A stretch of 64,000 nt of DNA from Rossellomorea marisflavi (GTDB lineage: Bacteria; Bacillota; Bacilli; Bacillales; Bacillaceae_B): the NCBI RefSeq assembly GCF_022170785.1, contig NZ_CP081870.1, forward strand, positions 3,522,001-3,586,000. Direction: 5' to 3'. Positions 20,352 through 28,536 of the stretch are shown piece by piece. A program made the translations under genes and the position numbers. The notes beneath the pieces were generated by a model that was not told where the DNA came from, made no database searches, and saw only the letters and a list, made by a program, of their open reading frames with translations. Each line of letters opens with the position of its first letter. Position 1 is the stretch's first letter.

Positions 20352-21426
20352 GTGATGTTCCTCCTTGGTCTGCTTCGAATTCTTTCATGAAATCAACCAG
20401 TGCCCTCACTCCTTCAAGGGGCATGGCGTTATAGAGGCTAGCCCGCATTCCGCCGACGGAACGATGACCTTTCAGGAACTCGAATCCGCGCCGTTTCGCC
20501 TGTTCCAGGAAGAGTTTATTCACTTTATCACTGGCCGTGGTGAACGGGATGTTCATCAGGGAACGGCTCGCTTCCGGAACAGGGTTGGAGAACAGACTGG
20601 ATTCATCAATACAACTATAGAGCAATCCCGCTTTTTCCCGGTTTAGTGCCTCCATGCCTGCAACACCACCGTTTTCCTTCACCCACTCAAGCACGAGCTT
20701 AAGCACATAGATAGCGAATGTAGGAGGTGTATTGAACATGGATCCGTTCTCCACATACGTTTCGTACTTCAACATGGTCGGGCATGTCTCCGGTGCTTTT
20801 CCGATGAGATCCTTGCGGACGATGGCAACAGTCACCCCGGATGGACCAAGGTTCTTCTGAGCCCCTGCATAAATCAAACCGAACGAAGACACATCGATCG
20901 GTTCCGAGAGGATATGGGATGACATATCCGCCACGAGGGGAATGCCGCCTGTTTCGGGATAAGAGGCGTACCTCGTACCTTCTATTGTATTGTTGGACGT
21001 GATGTGGACGTACGCCGCCTCAGGAGAGAAATCTTCTTTCGTATAAGCGGGAATGTCTCCCGGTGACTCTATTCGATGGATGGTTCCGATTTTTCCCGCT
21101 TCCTTGACGGCTTTCTTCGACCAGCTTCCCGTCACGATGTAGTCAGCGACACCATGTTCCGCAAGAAGATTCATCGGGATCATGGAAAACTGCAGAGAGG
21201 CGCCTCCTTGAAGAAAAAGAACTTCATACTCTTCAGGAATGTCCATAAGCTCCCTCAGCAATGCTTCAGCACCCTGGATGATTTCTTCGAACGGACCGGA
21301 ACGATGACTCAACTCCATGACAGACATGTCAGTCCCGCTGTAGTTCAATAATTCTTTTTGTACTTTTTCCAATACTGGACGGGGAAGAACCGCTGGACCT
21401 GCAGAAAAATTGAACACTTGCTTCAA
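20338..21426 (-). CDS. serC: Phosphoserine aminotransferase
   Basis: PLP enzyme making phosphoserine from 3-phosphohydroxypyruvate; it can also act in pyridoxine synthesis. The Schiff-base lysine is in IYAGAQKNLGPSGV (about residue 190), and GGASLQFSMIPMN and HRSVGGMRASLYNA are family blocks. An ATG at 21444 is in frame, but AGGTGG lies between it and TTG at 21426. The TTG start gives 362 residues beginning KQVFNFSAGPAVLP, the normal SerC N terminus. First gene of the serCA operon. Confidence 0.94.
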   Translation of the reverse strand: MKQVFNFSAGPAVLPRPVLEKVQKELLNYSGTDMSVMELSHRSGPFEEIIQGAEALLRELMDIPEEYEVLFLQGGASLQFSMIPMNLLAEHGVADYIVTGSWSKKAVKEAGKIGTIHRIESPGDIPAYTKEDFSPEAAYVHITSNNTIEGTRYASYPETGGIPLVADMSSHILSEPIDVSSFGLIYAGAQKNLGPSGVTVAIVRKDLIGKAPETCPTMLKYETYVENGSMFNTPPTFAIYVLKLVLEWVKENGGVAGMEALNREKAGLLYSCIDESSLFSNPVPEASRSLMNIPFTTASDKVNKLFLEQAKRRGFEFLKGHRSVGGMRASLYNAMPLEGVRALVDFMKEFEADQGGTSHVDH

Positions 21427-21465
21427 CAAAAACACCACCTGCACATTCGTTCAGAATTTTCCCAA

Positions 21466-21494
21466 AGTATAAGAAGAAACACGGTATCCGTCAA
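21466..21494 (-). promoter_or_regulatory. Sigma-A promoter of serCA
   Basis: Minus-strand TTGACG and TATACT with exactly 17 nt between, about 40 nt upstream of the serC start codon. One of the strongest promoter matches in the window. Confidence 0.8.
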
Positions 21495-21593
21495 CAACCC
21501 TGACGAACGAAGAAAACGCTTACGAAGTAAGATTTTAAGAGATAGCGCAAAAATCGTTGGGTTCTTATTGTTTTTGGAATAATCACTTAACCA

Positions 21594-21623
21594 TAAAAAA
21601 TAAGACAGCAAAAGCTGCCTTAT
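21594..21623 (-). terminator. Intrinsic terminator after ktrB
   Basis: Minus-strand hairpin ATAAGGCAGC-TTTT-GCTGTCTTAT followed by six T. The ktrB TAA stop lies inside the 5' arm. Confidence 0.88.
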
Positions 21624-22942
21624 CCTGTCAGTATATCTTCTTTTGGATAGCGGATCTTCTCTTTACCCGGCCGTGAGAGGGAGTAGGCGAGTGTCAACGG
21701 ACCCATCTTCCCTGCGAACATGACGAAGATGATGACCCACTTCCCGACGGTGCTCAACTCCGGACTGAAGTTCATGGACAAGCCCACGGTTCCGAAAGCC
21801 GATACCACTTCGAATAGTAGCGTGAGGAAATCCGCTCCTTTTTCCGAGATGGTAAGGATGAACAGGGACCCTACCACCAAAAGGACGCTAAGCGTGGAGA
21901 TCGCAAGGGATTTCAGGATGACCGATTGATCAATGGAGCGCCGGAAGATCTTGACTTCTTTTTTATCCCTCAAGAAGGCACCGACCGCTAGAAGGATCAT
22001 CAGGAATGTCGTAAGCTTGATCCCCCCGCCTGTAGAGGCGCTCCCTGCTCCGATAAACATAAGAAGGACTGTAAAGAAAAGAGTCGGACTTTCCATTTCC
22101 CCGTAATCAAGTGTATTGAACCCTGCCGTCCTCGGTGTAACTGCCTGAAAGTAGGAAGCCAACCCTTTGTCACCGAGAGAAAGAGGGCCGAGGGTACCCG
22201 GGTTATTATATTCCAGGACGAAGATGACGATCGTTGCCACAACATTGATCAACAGCGTACCCAAGATCATGATTTTCGAATGGAGGGACAGCTTCTTGAA
22301 CGTACGGGATTTCCATGCGTCCACCAACACCGTGAACCCCACTCCGCCGATAATGAAAAGGAATGATAGCGTGAAGGTGATGACGGGGTTCCCCACAAAC
22401 CTCATCATGTTGTCGGGCCACAAGCCGAAGCCGGCGTTATTAAAAGCAGAAACAGAATGGAACAGACTATAAAACAACCCTTCTGACCACCCGTATCGGG
22501 GCACCCACTGAGTAGCGAGGAACGTCATTCCGATCCCTTCCACCAGCAATGAAAAGATGAAAAGGTATCTCACGAGCATGATCACCCCTCCAACAGAGGT
22601 CTGATTCAACGACTGCTGTAGCAACAGCCTTTCCTTGAATCCGATTTTCTTCCCGAGCATCATGACGATAAGGACGGCGAACGACATGATGCCCAGTCCC
22701 CCAAGCTGTATGAGGCACATGACGACAATCTGGCCGAAAACGGTGTAGACGGAGCCGGTATCGACAACGGCAAGCCCCGTCACCGTCATGGCTGAAGTTG
22801 TGGTAAAAAGGGCTTCGAGCCACGTGATTGGCTCAGTCGTCGAGATGGGAAGCTTCAACAGAGCCATTCCCACCATGATGAAAAAGGCGAAGACCGCCAC
22901 CAGCAGCTGCGGTGGACTTAAATGAATGACCCTGTATTTCAT
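21620..22942 (-). CDS. ktrB: Potassium uptake channel subunit KtrB
   Basis: Membrane channel of the Ktr system for Na+-dependent K+ uptake. It has 440 residues with four repeated M1-P-M2 units. The pore-filter glycine segments are VTGLAVVDTG, SAFNNAGFGL, PRTAGFNTLDYG and SAFGTVGLSMN, one per repeat. It assembles with the cytoplasmic KtrA ring. It starts 2 nt after the ktrA stop. Assignment to KtrB rather than KtrD rests on the ktrA partner and the c-di-AMP riboswitch upstream. Confidence 0.94.
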   Translation of the reverse strand: MKYRVIHLSPPQLLVAVFAFFIMVGMALLKLPISTTEPITWLEALFTTTSAMTVTGLAVVDTGSVYTVFGQIVVMCLIQLGGLGIMSFAVLIVMMLGKKIGFKERLLLQQSLNQTSVGGVIMLVRYLFIFSLLVEGIGMTFLATQWVPRYGWSEGLFYSLFHSVSAFNNAGFGLWPDNMMRFVGNPVITFTLSFLFIIGGVGFTVLVDAWKSRTFKKLSLHSKIMILGTLLINVVATIVIFVLEYNNPGTLGPLSLGDKGLASYFQAVTPRTAGFNTLDYGEMESPTLFFTVLLMFIGAGSASTGGGIKLTTFLMILLAVGAFLRDKKEVKIFRRSIDQSVILKSLAISTLSVLLVVGSLFILTISEKGADFLTLLFEVVSAFGTVGLSMNFSPELSTVGKWVIIFVMFAGKMGPLTLAYSLSRPGKEKIRYPKEDILTG

Positions 22943-22944
22943 GG

Positions 22945-23601
22945 TTATACCCCTTCTTTTTCGAATCGATTGATATCGCGATTATGTCCGATGACAATCA
23001 ACAGATCTTCCAGTTCAACCGTATCGTCAGCGCTAGGTGAGACAATGACTTCATCCCCGCGATGGATGGCAATGATATTGCATCCATACCGTGCCCGGAC
23101 ATCCAGGTCCATGAGCGTGCGGTTCGCGACTTTGGATGAAGCCCTGACCTCTACGATGCTGTGCTCCTTAGAAAGCTCGATGTAATCGATGATTTTCTCC
23201 GATGTCATATGGTGAGCGATTTTCTTCGCCATATCCCGTTCAGGATGGATGACCTTATCGGCACCGATCCTTTCAAGCACTTTTTGATGATACGCGTTTG
23301 AGGCCTTCACCCAGACCTCCTTGACACCCAGCTCTTTCAGAAGCAGTGTCGTCAGGATGCTCGCCTCCACGCTTTCCCCGAACGAAACGATCACGTGATC
23401 GAAGTTACGTAGTCCCAGGGACCTCAAAACGGACTCATCCATGGCGTTGGCCTGGACGGCGTGTGTCGCCACATCCGCGTAGCGCTGAACGACCTCTTCG
23501 TGCAGATCGATTGCCAGTACCTCTGTATCAAGCCTGCTCAATTCCTCCACCAGGTTCCCCCCGAATTTTCCAAGGCCGATAACGGCGAATTGCTTCTTCA
23601 T
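22945..23601 (-). CDS. ktrA: Potassium uptake regulatory subunit KtrA (RCK)
   Basis: Cytosolic gating subunit with an N-terminal RCK_N Rossmann domain (FAVIGLGKFGGNLVEEL, residues about 4-20, binding ATP/ADP) and a C-terminal RCK_C domain (about 135-218) that in Ktr proteins binds c-di-AMP. The frame is open back to 23712, but that region abuts the riboswitch terminator. The ATG at 23601 has GGAGGAG just upstream and gives 218 residues, the KtrA length. Expected to be controlled by c-di-AMP at both RNA and protein level. Confidence 0.95.
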   Translation of the reverse strand: MKKQFAVIGLGKFGGNLVEELSRLDTEVLAIDLHEEVVQRYADVATHAVQANAMDESVLRSLGLRNFDHVIVSFGESVEASILTTLLLKELGVKEVWVKASNAYHQKVLERIGADKVIHPERDMAKKIAHHMTSEKIIDYIELSKEHSIVEVRASSKVANRTLMDLDVRARYGCNIIAIHRGDEVIVSPSADDTVELEDLLIVIGHNRDINRFEKEGV

Positions 23602-23710
23602 GATGTACTCCTCCAACTGAACGTTACTGATATTTTCGTATCTTTTGTTGTTTTCTACTTGTTCATTCATCTTCCATGATGAATCGTGCTGATTCAAAAA
23701 ATGACGGCAC

Positions 23711-23741
23711 AAAAAAGACCGCAGGAACTAAGCCTGTGGTC
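23711..23741 (-). terminator. Riboswitch-controlled terminator upstream of ktrA
   Basis: Minus-strand hairpin GACCACAGG / CCTGCGGTC followed by six T, directly after the c-di-AMP aptamer and 110 nt before ktrA. It is the expression platform: ligand-bound aptamer should favour termination and switch off K+ uptake. Confidence 0.9.
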
Positions 23742-23893
23742 ATCGTCAATGCGATTCCAAGGTTCATTCACTCCCATTTACGCTTACGAGGTTAGCTGAC
23801 GGATTCGGGCCATGGAAGCAGCCCTACCTTAAAAGGATTCACCCCTGTATGAACTCGGGTCCCCCGCTTCTGTAAAGAATTAAGCGATGATAT
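23742..23893 (-). ncRNA. c-di-AMP riboswitch (ydaO/yuaA type)
   Basis: The minus-strand RNA contains the conserved ydaO blocks in order: GCTTAATTCTTTACAGAAGC, GGGGGACCCGAG, GGGGTGAATCC, GGTAGGGCTGC, CCGAATCCGTCAGCTAACC, TCGTAAGCGT and GGGAGTGAATG. This is the yuaA-type switch that precedes ktrAB in B. subtilis. The class binds c-di-AMP and turns the downstream genes off. It is followed by a clear terminator. Confidence 0.95.
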
Positions 23894-23923
23894 GATCAAA
23901 AGCAACCAGCTTTGATGATAGAT

Positions 23924-23952
23924 ATATTACTCCTAGACCCATTCGTTGTCTA
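23924..23952 (-). promoter_or_regulatory. Likely sigma-A promoter of the ktrAB riboswitch leader
   Basis: Minus-strand TAGACA and TAATAT with 17 nt between, about 30 nt before the aptamer. Confidence 0.55.
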
Positions 23953-24025
23953 TAACTATTTTAGTCTTTTTTTCGCGGAAAATGAGATATGGATGAACCA
24001 CCATCATTTACTTGCTCCGCCCATG

Positions 24026-24050
24026 GTTTCGAAGCCTTCATTTGGGGAAT
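24026..24050 (+). promoter_or_regulatory. Possible sigma-B-type promoter of the DUF1206 gene
   Basis: GTTTCG and GGGAAT separated by 13 nt resemble the sigma-B consensus (GTTTAA, N12-14, GGGTAT) with two mismatches in -35 and one in -10, about 35 nt before the ATG. General-stress control of this gene is therefore a hypothesis. Confidence 0.4.
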
Positions 24051-24088
24051 ATTGCTTATAAAATGCAAACTGAAGGGAAGAAGTAGCC

Positions 24089-24925
24089 ATGGCTGACATT
24101 ACATCGGTCCTGCCTTCCGGTAAGGACAATTCAAAGGATATCAAACCCTGGATCAGGGGGTTCGCCCGCATAGGATTCATATCAAGGGGGCTCGTCTACA
24201 TGCTGATCGGCGCCCTCGCCGTCATGGCGGCATTCGGAGTGGGCGGCAGCACATCCGACTCGAACGGGGCCTTCGCAGCCATTGCATCAAAGCCTTTCGG
24301 TGAGGTATTATTATGGATCGTCGGCATCGGACTTCTCGGCGTGGTCATCTGGAGCCTCATCCAAGCCATTACCGATCCCGAATACCACGGGGACCAGGGA
24401 AAATCCATCGTGCGGAGGGTGACCCACATCTTCACGGGTGCCGCTTACGGGATCCTCGGCTTCAATGCCATCGCCATCGCCCTTCACGCCAAAGGCGGCT
24501 CCAGTTCCGAGCAGACCATGTCTGCAAAGCTCCTATCCCAACCTTTCGGTCAGTGGATCGTGGGCATCGTCGGGCTGGCCATCATCGGATTCGCCCTTCA
24601 CGAACTGTACTCTGCGTATACAGAAAAATTCGCGAAGCAGTTCAAGAAAGGCAGCATGTCAAAGCACGAGTGGAAATTCAGCAAAAGGACAGGAAAAATC
24701 GGCCTCACTGCCCGAGGCATCGTATTCCTTCTCGTAGGCTACTTCTTCATCCGTACCGCCATCACGGCTGATCCCGATAAAACCAAGGGACTGGACGGGG
24801 CACTATCCGAAATTGCCCAGCAGCCTTTTGGACAATGGCTGCTCGCCATCGTGGCAGCTGGACTGTTCCTCTACGGGGTCTTCGAGATCCTCAGAGGGAA
24901 GAATCGACATTTAAGCATATTCTAA
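24089..24925 (+). CDS. DUF1206 membrane protein with three tandem repeats
   Basis: A 278-residue membrane protein made of three DUF1206 units (about residues 18-105, 108-195, 200-270). Each has two hydrophobic spans, and the recurring motif QPFGQW or KPFGEV lies before the second span. Six membrane segments in total, with a short charged N terminus. RBS GAAGGGAAG precedes the ATG. Function of DUF1206 is unknown. It is separated from the next gene by its own terminator, so it is probably monocistronic. Its GC-rich third codon positions resemble the neighbours, giving no sign of recent transfer. Confidence 0.85.
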   Translation: MADITSVLPSGKDNSKDIKPWIRGFARIGFISRGLVYMLIGALAVMAAFGVGGSTSDSNGAFAAIASKPFGEVLLWIVGIGLLGVVIWSLIQAITDPEYHGDQGKSIVRRVTHIFTGAAYGILGFNAIAIALHAKGGSSSEQTMSAKLLSQPFGQWIVGIVGLAIIGFALHELYSAYTEKFAKQFKKGSMSKHEWKFSKRTGKIGLTARGIVFLLVGYFFIRTAITADPDKTKGLDGALSEIAQQPFGQWLLAIVAAGLFLYGVFEILRGKNRHLSIF

Positions 24926-24946
24926 GCCCATCACCGGGCTTTTTTA
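24924..24946 (+). terminator. Terminator after the DUF1206 gene
   Basis: Short hairpin AAGCCC-ATCACC-GGGCTT followed by TTTTT at the end of the DUF1206 frame. Short stem, so read-through into the symporter is possible. Confidence 0.65.
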
Positions 24947-24966
24947 TTTGAAAAGAGGTATCAACT

Positions 24967-26184
24967 ATGAAGACATTATGGACGAAATACAAGAGCATAT
25001 CCCTGATCACGAAAATCACCGTCGCCCTGATCCTCGGGGTCATAGCAGGCGTGACCTTCGGAGAGCACGCCGCCTCCATTTCCATCCTGGGGGACATCCT
25101 TATCCATCTCCTGTCGTTCCTGATCATCCCCCTTATCCTCTTCACACTCATGACAGGTGTGAACCAAACAAGCATCAAGGAACTCGGGAAAACGGGGAGC
25201 AAAGTGTTCCTTTACTATCTTCTTTCATCCGCCTTCGCCATCATCGTGGGGTTGGCTGTCGCGAGCATCTTCCAACCAGGGACCGGAATGGAGCTCGACC
25301 AATCCCAGTCATTCGATGTTCCCGATGATCCGGGCTTGAAAAGCGTCTTCCTGTCGATCATTCCAGACAATATCATAAAAGCCTTCACAGAGCTTAACCT
25401 GTTGGGGATCATCTTCACTGCCATCGTGTTCGGGACCGCCATCTCCTATTTGCGTTCCACGAAAGAATACGGTGAACTGGGGGAGCACGTATTCAAAGTC
25501 ATCGAGGGACTCAATGAAGCGAGTCTCGCCATCATGAAGGCGATCCTGCACTATCTCCCTATCGGCATTTTCGCCATCATGGCCAAAACGGTCGGAGAAC
25601 AGGGTGCAGGGACACTACTATCCCTCGGCAACATGATCATGGTCCTGTATATCGCACTCATCGTCCAGCTGCTTCTCTACACCGTTGCCATGATCATGGT
25701 CAAGATTAACCCCCTTTCGTTTTATTCAAAGGCACGCACTCCCATGATCACTGCCTTTGTGACACAAAGCAGCACCGGCACCCTTCCTTTATCTCTTCAG
25801 GCAGCCAGGTACATGGGGATTCCTAAAAGCCTCTATGGATTAAGCCTTCCCCTCGGGGCGACAATCAACATGGATGGTGCCGCGATCCGCATTGCGGTAT
25901 CCGCGGTCTTCGCCGCAAACGTCGTCGGTGATCCGCTGAGCCTGACAGATATGGCTCTCGTCGTGGTCGTCGGAACCCTTGCCTCCATTGGAACGGCAGG
26001 CGTACCGGGAGCAGGCATCCTCATGATTGCCACGGTGTTCACCCAAATCGGCCTTCCCATGGAAGCCGTTGCCCTCCTGACCGCCATAGATGCCCTCGTA
26101 GGCATGGGCTGCACTGCCATCAACATTACCGGTGACCTTGCAGGAACGTCGATCATTCATCGGTTGAGCGGTAGAAAGAAATAG
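24967..26184 (+). CDS. Dicarboxylate/amino acid:cation symporter family protein with altered binding site
   Basis: DAACS (SLC1-type) secondary transporter of 405 residues with the eight-span plus two-hairpin plan. HP1 is QSSTGTLPLS, the TM7 motif is NMDGAAIRIA and HP2 contains GTAGVPGAG. Several ligands of archaeal GltPh are replaced: the Arg before the HP1 serines is Gln, the Thr of NMDGT is Ala, and in TM8 the amine-binding Asp is Gly379 and the side-chain-binding Arg is Cys382 (GMGCTAINITGD). It is therefore unlikely to be a typical glutamate/aspartate carrier; the substrate is unknown. It follows the DUF1206 gene and ends at a strong terminator. Confidence 0.88.
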   Translation: MKTLWTKYKSISLITKITVALILGVIAGVTFGEHAASISILGDILIHLLSFLIIPLILFTLMTGVNQTSIKELGKTGSKVFLYYLLSSAFAIIVGLAVASIFQPGTGMELDQSQSFDVPDDPGLKSVFLSIIPDNIIKAFTELNLLGIIFTAIVFGTAISYLRSTKEYGELGEHVFKVIEGLNEASLAIMKAILHYLPIGIFAIMAKTVGEQGAGTLLSLGNMIMVLYIALIVQLLLYTVAMIMVKINPLSFYSKARTPMITAFVTQSSTGTLPLSLQAARYMGIPKSLYGLSLPLGATINMDGAAIRIAVSAVFAANVVGDPLSLTDMALVVVVGTLASIGTAGVPGAGILMIATVFTQIGLPMEAVALLTAIDALVGMGCTAINITGDLAGTSIIHRLSGRKK

Positions 26185-26189
26185 CGAAA

Positions 26190-26218
26190 GAGGCTGTCGT
26201 TATGTGCGACAGCCTTTT
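26190..26218 (+). terminator. Intrinsic terminator after the DAACS symporter
   Basis: Hairpin AGGCTGTCG-TTATGTG-CGACAGCCT followed by TTTT, a few nt past the stop. Confidence 0.88.
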
Positions 26219-26355
26219 TGGTAGGGATAAAAATGAGGAGATTGGGGTGGATATTGTTTTCTACTACACAGGTATCAGAGTTGATTGGAAAGTGGGGAAC
26301 ACCTTTCGTCCCCCTAGCTTTAACCGTGATTCCTATTTGTTGCCTGCTTGTGTAT

Positions 26356-26485
26356 GGGACCGTTCCTTTTCGCTGCAGACGCCTGCTTTCCTGCGGGAAG
26401 GGCGTCAATCCTCCTCGTGTCTGCGGGGTCTTGCCACTCCTTCTTTTCCGCTGGAGTCAGGCGTCTTCCGCTTCAATCCACTCTT
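26356..26485 (+). repeat. Structured repeat, copy 1
   Basis: Full-length member of the family described in the findings. The outer stem is GACGCCTG / CAGGCGTC, next to the CTTTCC and GGAGTC boxes. The central core has CCTCCTCG and CTGCGGGGTCT, and the ends are GGGACCGTTCC and CTTCAATCCACTC. No plausible protein is encoded. Together with copies 2-4 it fills the 1.2-kb gene-free gap 26185-27410. Confidence 0.85.
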
Positions 26486-26602
26486 AAGTTGGGGATAAAG
26501 TGAGCGTTTACTTCTTCTGCAAGTTATCAGAGCCAATTGGTTTATCAGGGAGACGCTCTTCGTTACCCAAACCGGTTTCCTTCATGATAGTGTGCTTCGG
26601 TA

Positions 26603-26734
26603 TGGGACTGTTCCTTTCCGCTACAGGCGCCTGCTTTCCTGCGGGAAGGGCGGCAAGCCTCCTCGTGCCTGCGGGGTCTTGCCACTCCTTCTTTTCCGCT
26701 GGAGTCAGGCGCCTTTCGCTTCAATCCACTCTTT
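26603..26734 (+). repeat. Structured repeat, copy 2
   Basis: Same orientation as copy 1, about 120 bp downstream. Outer stem AGGCGCCTG / CAGGCGCCT, inner stem GGCAAG / CTTGCC, core GCCTCCTCG and TGCGGGGTCT, same 3' end CTTCAATCCACTC. Arm sequences differ from copy 1 on both sides in a complementary way. Confidence 0.85.
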
Positions 26735-26961
26735 GGTTGGAGATTAGGGATAAAGGAACCTTAGACTGGTGGGTCAATTGTAAGGAATAAGTCTTTCTCA
26801 TACGATTTTGGGAAGGATGAGGATGGTATCCCCATCATAAAGTGCAGCGATACGGAACGGTTCTCTCTTTTCACTCCAGCCTCTACCTGCTAGTTGGGAA
26901 TGAAGATAGCCCTGTCACCAACTCCTTTGAGTAGAGCACTCCATCTGCCTACCACTAAAAC

Positions 26962-27087
26962 GTGCAGTGCAGCGGAGGGAGACCGATTCCAACGGGAAAT
27001 AGCGGGCAGGGTGAGACCCCGCAAGCATGAGGAGGCTCATCGCACGCCCCGTGGAAAGCGGGCTCCGTAGCGAAACGAAACGGTCCC
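26962..27087 (-). repeat. Structured repeat, copy 3
   Basis: Inverted relative to copies 1-2. The forward strand shows GAGACCCCGC, GAGGAGGCTC and a terminal GTAGCGAAACG-AAACGGTCCC. Outer arms (GGGAGACCG / CGGGCTCC) pair imperfectly, so this may be a decaying copy. A short remnant resembling only the fused ends of the element is visible near 26840-26870. Confidence 0.75.
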
Positions 27088-27186
27088 ATCTTTTCACATC
27101 ACCCCATAGCAACTAAATTGTATGGAGGTAGCCCTCTTGAAAACTCTCATAGGTGTAGTGTAGAACTGAATCAAGCTTCTACCACA

Positions 27187-27320
27187 CAGTGCAGTGAAGC
27201 GGAGGACGGCCGACTCCCGCGGGAATAGAGGCATGGTTGAGACCCTGGAGGCGCAGCCGAAGCGGCTCAACTGCCTCCCCGCAGGAAAGCGGCCGTCCGC
27301 AGCGGAACGGAACAATCCCC
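27187..27320 (-). repeat. Structured repeat, copy 4
   Basis: Inverted copy. The outer stem GGACGGCCG / CGGCCGTCC is perfect, and inner stems GAGGCA / TGCCTC and GTTGAG / CTCAAC are also perfect. All three differ in sequence from the other copies while keeping pairing. Confidence 0.82.
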
Positions 27321-27368
27321 TCTACCCACCACCACAAAACAAAGCTTATCCAGACCCCTACCACCAAC

Positions 27369-27406
27369 AAAAAAATCCCCCACCGGCATCAAACCAGCGA
27401 GGGATT
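27369..27406 (-). terminator. Intrinsic terminator after ywrA
   Basis: Minus-strand imperfect hairpin with arms AATCCC and GGGATT (further CGCTGG/CCGGTG pairing) followed by seven T, adjacent to the stop of the second chromate transporter. Ends the ywr operon. Confidence 0.75.
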
Positions 27407-27410
27407 TCCC

Positions 27411-27944
27411 TTATCCTCCAAGGAACACAGCGCCGTACACGAGCGCCCCGCCGATCACCAACGCAGGACTAACCTTCCACCTCTCCAACAAGAGATAGCT
27501 GGCAACCCCGATGATCAACGTCTGCACAATCCCGATCCCACCATACGAATCCACAAGGAATTCCATCGTCATGATGCCAAGAAGGATCGCAATCGTCGGC
27601 CTGACGATCGTTGTCATGTTCTTCACCTTAGGAGAATCTTTAAACTTCATCAACAACCCGAGCAAGAACAGCATCAGCAGAAGCGAAGGAGCAATCGTCG
27701 AGAACAACCCGATCGCGGCCCCCAGTACACCGCCCTGCTGATAGCCGATATAGCCGGCCATTTTCGTATTGATCGGACCCGGAAGCGCATTGGCAAGGGC
27801 GAGCATTTCACTGAACTGACTATCCGTCAGCCATCCGTACCGGTCCACGACCTCCGCCTGGATGAGGGGGATCGAGGACGGCCCGCCGCCATACCCTAAA
27901 ATATTCGGAACAAAGAAAGCCATGAAAATATGCACATATGTCAT
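27411..27944 (-). CDS. ywrA: Chromate transporter, C-terminal-type half (YwrA-like)
   Basis: One CHR domain (177 residues, about five or six membrane spans) of the two-gene short-chain CHR type. The CHR signature is YGGGPSSIPLIQAEVVDRYGW near residues 18-38, then ALANALPGPINTKMAGYIG. In B. subtilis the YwrB/YwrA pair works only as a heteromer and exports chromate. The start overlaps the stop of the partner gene by 4 nt, so both are likely made together. It is the last gene of the locus. Confidence 0.9.
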   Translation of the reverse strand: MTYVHIFMAFFVPNILGYGGGPSSIPLIQAEVVDRYGWLTDSQFSEMLALANALPGPINTKMAGYIGYQQGGVLGAAIGLFSTIAPSLLLMLFLLGLLMKFKDSPKVKNMTTIVRPTIAILLGIMTMEFLVDSYGGIGIVQTLIIGVASYLLLERWKVSPALVIGGALVYGAVFLGG

Positions 27945-28501
27945 GAAGCTTTCACCTGCTTTTCATTCACAGGTTTCTTGGACATAAGGGCAAGCCCGAG
28001 TAACACTGCAATTACAATTCCCGGGTGAACCCCAAGTCCTGAGAGGAGCAAAAGGCTCACTGCCAAAAGTCCGATTGTGATCTTCCAGCCAAGGCTCTTT
28101 TTTGACTTTTTCACAAAGTCCCACGTCAGGACACCGAGCATGACCGCGACCACTGGGACGACCGCCTGAGACATCCCGTGGACCCACGGGCGGTCTTTAT
28201 AGGAATTCAATGCCGTCAGCATCAGGATCAAGAGCAGGACGGTCGGGACGCTTGTGGCGATGATGCTCACGAGCATGCCCAGCACTCCCCCGACCCGATG
28301 CCCGATATAACCGGCCATCTTCGTTGCAATCGGTCCAGGCAGGGCATTTGCCAAAGCGAGGGTATCCGAAAACTCATCGTCACTCATCCATTTGTATTTC
28401 TCGACTACTTCTTTATGAAATAGTGGTATGGAGGAAGGACCTCCCCCGAATCCAAGCATCCCTACGCGGAAAAATGCCAGAAATAACTGCCACTGTTTCA
28501 T
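27941..28501 (-). CDS. ywrB: Chromate transporter, N-terminal-type half (YwrB-like)
   Basis: Partner CHR domain of 186 residues. It has the same signature order as the downstream gene (GFGGGPSSIPLFHKEVVEKY, then ALANALPGPIATKMAGYIG) followed by membrane spans and a basic C terminus. GAGGTGTGATGA precedes the ATG. Only 35 nt separate it from the gamma-glutamyltransferase gene, so it is probably transcribed with it. The physiological substrate may be another oxyanion; chromate export is inferred from the family. Confidence 0.9.
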   Translation of the reverse strand: MKQWQLFLAFFRVGMLGFGGGPSSIPLFHKEVVEKYKWMSDDEFSDTLALANALPGPIATKMAGYIGHRVGGVLGMLVSIIATSVPTVLLLILMLTALNSYKDRPWVHGMSQAVVPVVAVMLGVLTWDFVKKSKKSLGWKITIGLLAVSLLLLSGLGVHPGIVIAVLLGLALMSKKPVNEKQVKAS

Positions 28502-28536
28502 TCATCACACCTCATTTCAATCGTTAGCGGGGTCTC

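Noticed and set aside
21427..21619. T-box or other amino acid riboswitch before serC
   Set aside because: The leader after the promoter is only about 35 nt and has no T-box motif; simple promoter control is enough.
23602..23712. N-terminal extension of ktrA
   Set aside because: It would begin at the T tract of the riboswitch terminator; the ATG at 23601 with GGAGGAG fits KtrA.
26356..27320. Considered as a CRISPR array or IS remnant
   Set aside because: Spacing is irregular, orientation mixed, the units are over 110 bp with internal stems, no cas or transposase gene is near.
26202..27472. Several short frames in the gap after the DAACS symporter and in 46.5-47.7 kb
   Set aside because: They fall inside the structured repeats and recur only because the repeats recur; no ribosome sites.
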